NCBI GenBank assembly: GCA_914767715.1
Contig: OU612065.1
Coordinates: forward strand, 2,482,001 to 2,542,000
Reading direction: 5' to 3'
Source: Membranipora membranacea
Lineage: Eukaryota; Bryozoa; Gymnolaemata; Cheilostomatida; Membraniporidae
Length of the DNA stretch: 60,000 bases
Below, piece by piece: positions 57,319 to 60,000 of this stretch. A model generated the notes under the pieces. The model worked only from the letters and a program-made list of their open reading frames with translations, ran no database searches and was not told the DNA's origin. Every line of letters begins with the position of its first letter. The stretch's first letter is position 1. A program made the position numbers and the translations under genes.

Positions 57319-57830
57319 AAGAAACCCAACTGTCAGAGTCTGAAAAACTTAGATATGCCAGCTTCGCATACTTTCCTAACATGCTAATGACATGATATGG
57401 GGATACGCGGTAGCGCTGTCTCTAACCAACCACCTCATGCAATGATAAAACATATACTATGTAGAACCCAGGACTATAGTCTTGACTTGTGCCAACTGCA
57501 TCAAACTCTTGACTTCCCACTAATCACATATCAATAGTGGGAATATTTGGAATACGCTGTAGTGCTGCGGCTGACCTCTTCAACTTGGTACACACTTTTT
57601 TCCAACATCAAATTTGTCTCACGCTATAATGTTTTGAGCAGTTTTTTGTCTTGTTCTCGTTGAGATGTAGTGCTGTCGCTGACCACCTTTTAAAATGATG
57701 TGATAGCATATCTTGGTAAAATCATACATATAGTAGTGTTTCCTGCTGACCATACTAATCACTTAACATCACTTACCTCACTGGTTGTGAAGAAAATTGC
57801 AGGTATGCTGCCGCTGACATGATTGCTGAC
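57319..57830. other. Intergenic sequence, nothing recognised
   Basis: Contains loosely repeated phrases (TGTAGTGCTGCGGCTGACC at 57557, TGTAGTGCTGTCGCTGACC at 57665, and GGTAGCGCTGTCTCTAACC at 57410), which suggest three degenerate copies of an approximately 110-130 bp unit. Confidence 0.4.
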
Positions 57831-57840
57831 ATGATTGCTA

Positions 57841-57876
57841 CAAGTCCAGTGGTCAAGGCCTCACCCACTGGACTTG
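57841..57876. repeat. Hairpin, 12-bp arms
   Basis: CAAGTCCAGTGG and CCACTGGACTTG surround a 12-nt loop. It is preceded by tandem GCTGACATGATT units. Confidence 0.75.
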
Positions 57877-57944
57877 CACCTGATAGAATATAGGTGGCCC
57901 TAGCCTGTCTTGATGAACTGGTGGTCCACTGAAGACTGCACAGG

Positions 57945-58051
57945 TCTACTCCAAAACCTGGGATTTTGGCAACGTTTGACTGCCCCCCTTGAGTTTTTGT
58001 TGTTTTGTTGGAGCAGTCAAACATTGCCAAAATCCCAGGTTTTGGAGTAGA
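57945..58051. repeat. Hairpin, 39-bp arms with one mismatch
   Basis: 57945-57983 and 58013-58051 are reverse complements except for one base. They share CTACTCCAAAACCTGGGATT and its inverse, around a 29-nt T-rich loop. The near identity suggests recent origin. Confidence 0.85.
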
Positions 58052-58100
58052 CTTTTCAAGACTGCCTAAATTTTGCCTATACAATTTATACATACCTACA

Positions 58101-58375
58101 CCAATGAACTTCCTCTTGCCTCATTGCCTACACTACAGGCATGCAATTTCCATTACCATAGATGTTAGATAGGCGTCAGGAGTTACCAGCCTATCTTGAC
58201 AAGCCTGTCAAGACAGGCTAACTATTGTATTACTGTAGAAATATGGTATAGCTGTGATGAGTTACTCCTGTTACTCCTGTTACTCCTTGATCATACCAAG
58301 GCGTAACATGTGAGAGATGAGAGATGTGTTACTGTTACTCATTGACCATACATACTACCAAGGAGTTACTCCTTG
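58101..58375. repeat. Cluster of three small hairpins
   Basis: Three dyads lie close together. One is CCAATGAACTTCCTC...CATTG at 58101-58126, the family seen at 29476 and 31012. One is AGCCTATCTTGACA with TGTCAAGACAGGCT at 58188-58219. One is CAAGGAGTTACTCCTTG at 58359-58375, with a looser copy at 58280-58308. GTTACTCCT is repeated three times from 58260. Confidence 0.65.
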
Positions 58376-58639
58376 ATACTACTATCTATGATACATGAAT
58401 TGTATGTATTGTATGCACTTTGCATATACTATGATACATGTCACATGTGTGATATATACCGACATACGTACATGGGCAGGCAAAGTATAGTATACATACA
58501 TGCTGGAAATTTGAGAGGAATATGAATTATTCATAGGCATCCTCTGGAGTTACAGGCATGTCTATGATCAACCGAACCCCGCCCCCCTATGGATTATCAT
58601 AGGTTAACATTACACGCTTGTGATTCCAGATGCCTAGTT

Positions 58640-58810
58640 TGGACGTAAAATTTGCACAATAAAGGGAGAGATATACATCCAAGACTGCTGGGGGCTGGAA
58701 CAATCAACCATGAAGGCTCCCCCAGTGTGACTCGTACCCACAACTCCTGCAACACTAATCGCCTGGCAGTGAGAAGGCAGTCTAAATTATTGATCACGTA
58801 ACCTCACCTC
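58640..58810 (-). mobile_element. tRNA-derived SINE, copy 2 (minus strand)
   Basis: Reverse complement of the 41555-41720 family. It shares CACTGCCAGGCGATTAGTG, CAGGAGTTGTGGGT and GTTGATTGTTCCAGCCCC; the 5' tRNA-like head is more diverged. It lies about 120 bp upstream of the ALG2 start codon. Confidence 0.75.
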
Positions 58811-58927
58811 CACCTATTAAGGTGTTTGGTAGAATCATTGCCATGCCAATACATTATGGAAAGTAAACTGTACTACATGCCACTGTATGATATATCAATT
58901 TCAATGTATTACTCTTGTTTCTTAGGT

Positions 58928-60000
58928 ATGGTTAGAGTGGGTTTTATACACCCTGATTTAGGCATCGGTGGAGCCGAAAAGTCCATGGTTGATGCTGCAC
59001 TTGCGCTGAAAAACAATGGTCACTCAGTGGAGTTCATTACTGCCCACCATGATCCTACTCACTGCTTCCCTGAGACTACAGATGGCTCATTCAGAGTGAC
59101 TGTTGCTGGTGACTGGCTTCCCCGCAGTCTTTGTGGCAGATTCTATGCAGTGTTTGCATACCTTCGTATGATATATGCTGCAGTCTATCTTGTGTTCTTT
59201 CATGATCAAAGCTATGATATCCTGATATGTGATCAGATCTCGGCATGCATTCCTGTGCTTAGGATGTATAAGAAACCTATTATATTCTACTGTCATTTCC
59301 CCGATTCACTGCTCACACAGAGGAAGAGCTTTCTAAAGAAGCTATACCGCATGCCCATAGATTACCTAGAGGAAATAACCACCGGCCAGGCTGATAAAGT
59401 GCTCGTCAACAGCAAGTTCACTGGTAAGATACTTGAGAAAATTTCAACTTGACTAACCAATGGCTCATGGTTACAAAACGGCAGATATAGAGGGAGATAA
59501 TCCCATATTATAGATACATATGCAGCCACTAGAACAAAGGACTCTGATCTGTGGTGCTTATTGGAAGGATTTTTTTTCTATATCAGGTGGTGTATTCCGA
59601 GACACATTCACACGCTTACATCATATAAAGCCTGAAATAGTGTATCCAATTCCTAATTTTGGAGCATTGGATCAGCCAGAAGGACAACGAGGTGCTGAGT
59701 GGAATGTACCTAAAACAGATGTTCTGTTCTTGTCCATAAACCGTTACGAGAGGAAAAAGAACCTTCCATTAGCCCTACAAGCGCTAGGTAGGTAAATCTC
59801 CATTCAACTGAAATTATTGTCATCATTATTGTAAATGTTCAACTTGCAACACTGAGTACCATGGCACTTAAGACTTCAGTTGTGCTAAATTTTATAGATC
59901 TTCCTATTCATCATCAGGTAAACTGAAGCAGACGCATGGAGATTTGAGTGGCAGAGTACATCTTATCATGGCTGGTGGTTATGATGACAGGGTTACAGAA
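58928..60000 (+). CDS. ALG2: ALG2 alpha-1,3/1,6-mannosyltransferase, 5' part (runs off the window)
   Basis: Adds the second and third mannoses (alpha-1,3 and alpha-1,6) to Man1GlcNAc2-PP-dolichol on the cytosolic face of the ER, an early step of N-glycan precursor assembly. Exons seen: 58928-59423, 59587-59787, and 59918 to the right edge, all in frame (260 residues so far). The GT4-type N-terminal half is clear: FIHPDLGIGGAEKS (7-19), THCFPET, AGDWLPRSL (60-68), a hydrophobic stretch 72-91, YCHFPD (121-126), NSKFTG, SINRYERKKN (215-224) and HLIMAGGYDDRV (247-258). The C-terminal donor-binding half is beyond the window. ATG at 58928 lies two bases after an acceptor-like TTTCTTAG, so a 5' UTR intron is likely. 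An upstream in-frame ATG at 58826 would add about 34 residues unlike the family and overlaps no conserved sequence. Confidence 0.95.

Overview
This is a piece of an animal nuclear genome. It is AT-rich by eye, every real gene is split by GT-AG introns (one GC-AG), and the gene families are metazoan. Small to medium introns and many short hairpin repeats suggest an invertebrate. A sponge or another early-branching animal is my guess only; nothing in the sequence fixes the phylum.

Layout, left to right. (1) 794-22851, minus strand: a 31-exon unconventional myosin with motor, IQ neck, MyTH4 and a FERM F1-like segment, then about 1,600 residues of low-complexity tail. It is class XV-like. (2) 23899-25768, minus: a three-exon gene for a basic 228-residue protein that I do not recognise, with KEN and CDK-type motifs. 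(3) 26.0-30.9 kb: pieces of three non-LTR retrotransposons. (4) 31441-48696, plus: a complete 16-exon SEC14L1-type gene (PRELI, CRAL-TRIO, GOLD; 715 residues). Its first intron carries a fourth, nearly intact retrotransposon on the opposite strand, and its introns hold SINEs, foldback elements and hairpins. (5) 51345-55311, minus: a nine-exon AKTIP/FTS homologue (E2-variant protein, 293 residues). (6) 58928 to the right edge, plus: the 5' part of ALG2, the mannosyltransferase of N-glycan assembly.

The exon models were assembled by hand from splice signals and family knowledge. The three complete family models (myosin 8409 nt, SEC14L1 2148 nt, AKTIP 882 nt) each close exactly in frame, which supports the boundaries. 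The genes share no obvious pathway. AKTIP and SEC14L1 are both linked to membrane traffic, but their adjacency looks incidental. The two are convergent, AKTIP and ALG2 are divergent, and the myosin and the small gene share a strand.

The most unusual content is non-coding. There are many palindromic insertions, several starting TAG and ending CTA or GTA, and three of these sit between 9-10 bp direct repeats. There are also recurring tiny hairpin families and a 0.5 kb repeat in opposite orientation near both ends of the window. I found no rRNA or functional tRNA gene, CRISPR array or bacterial feature.
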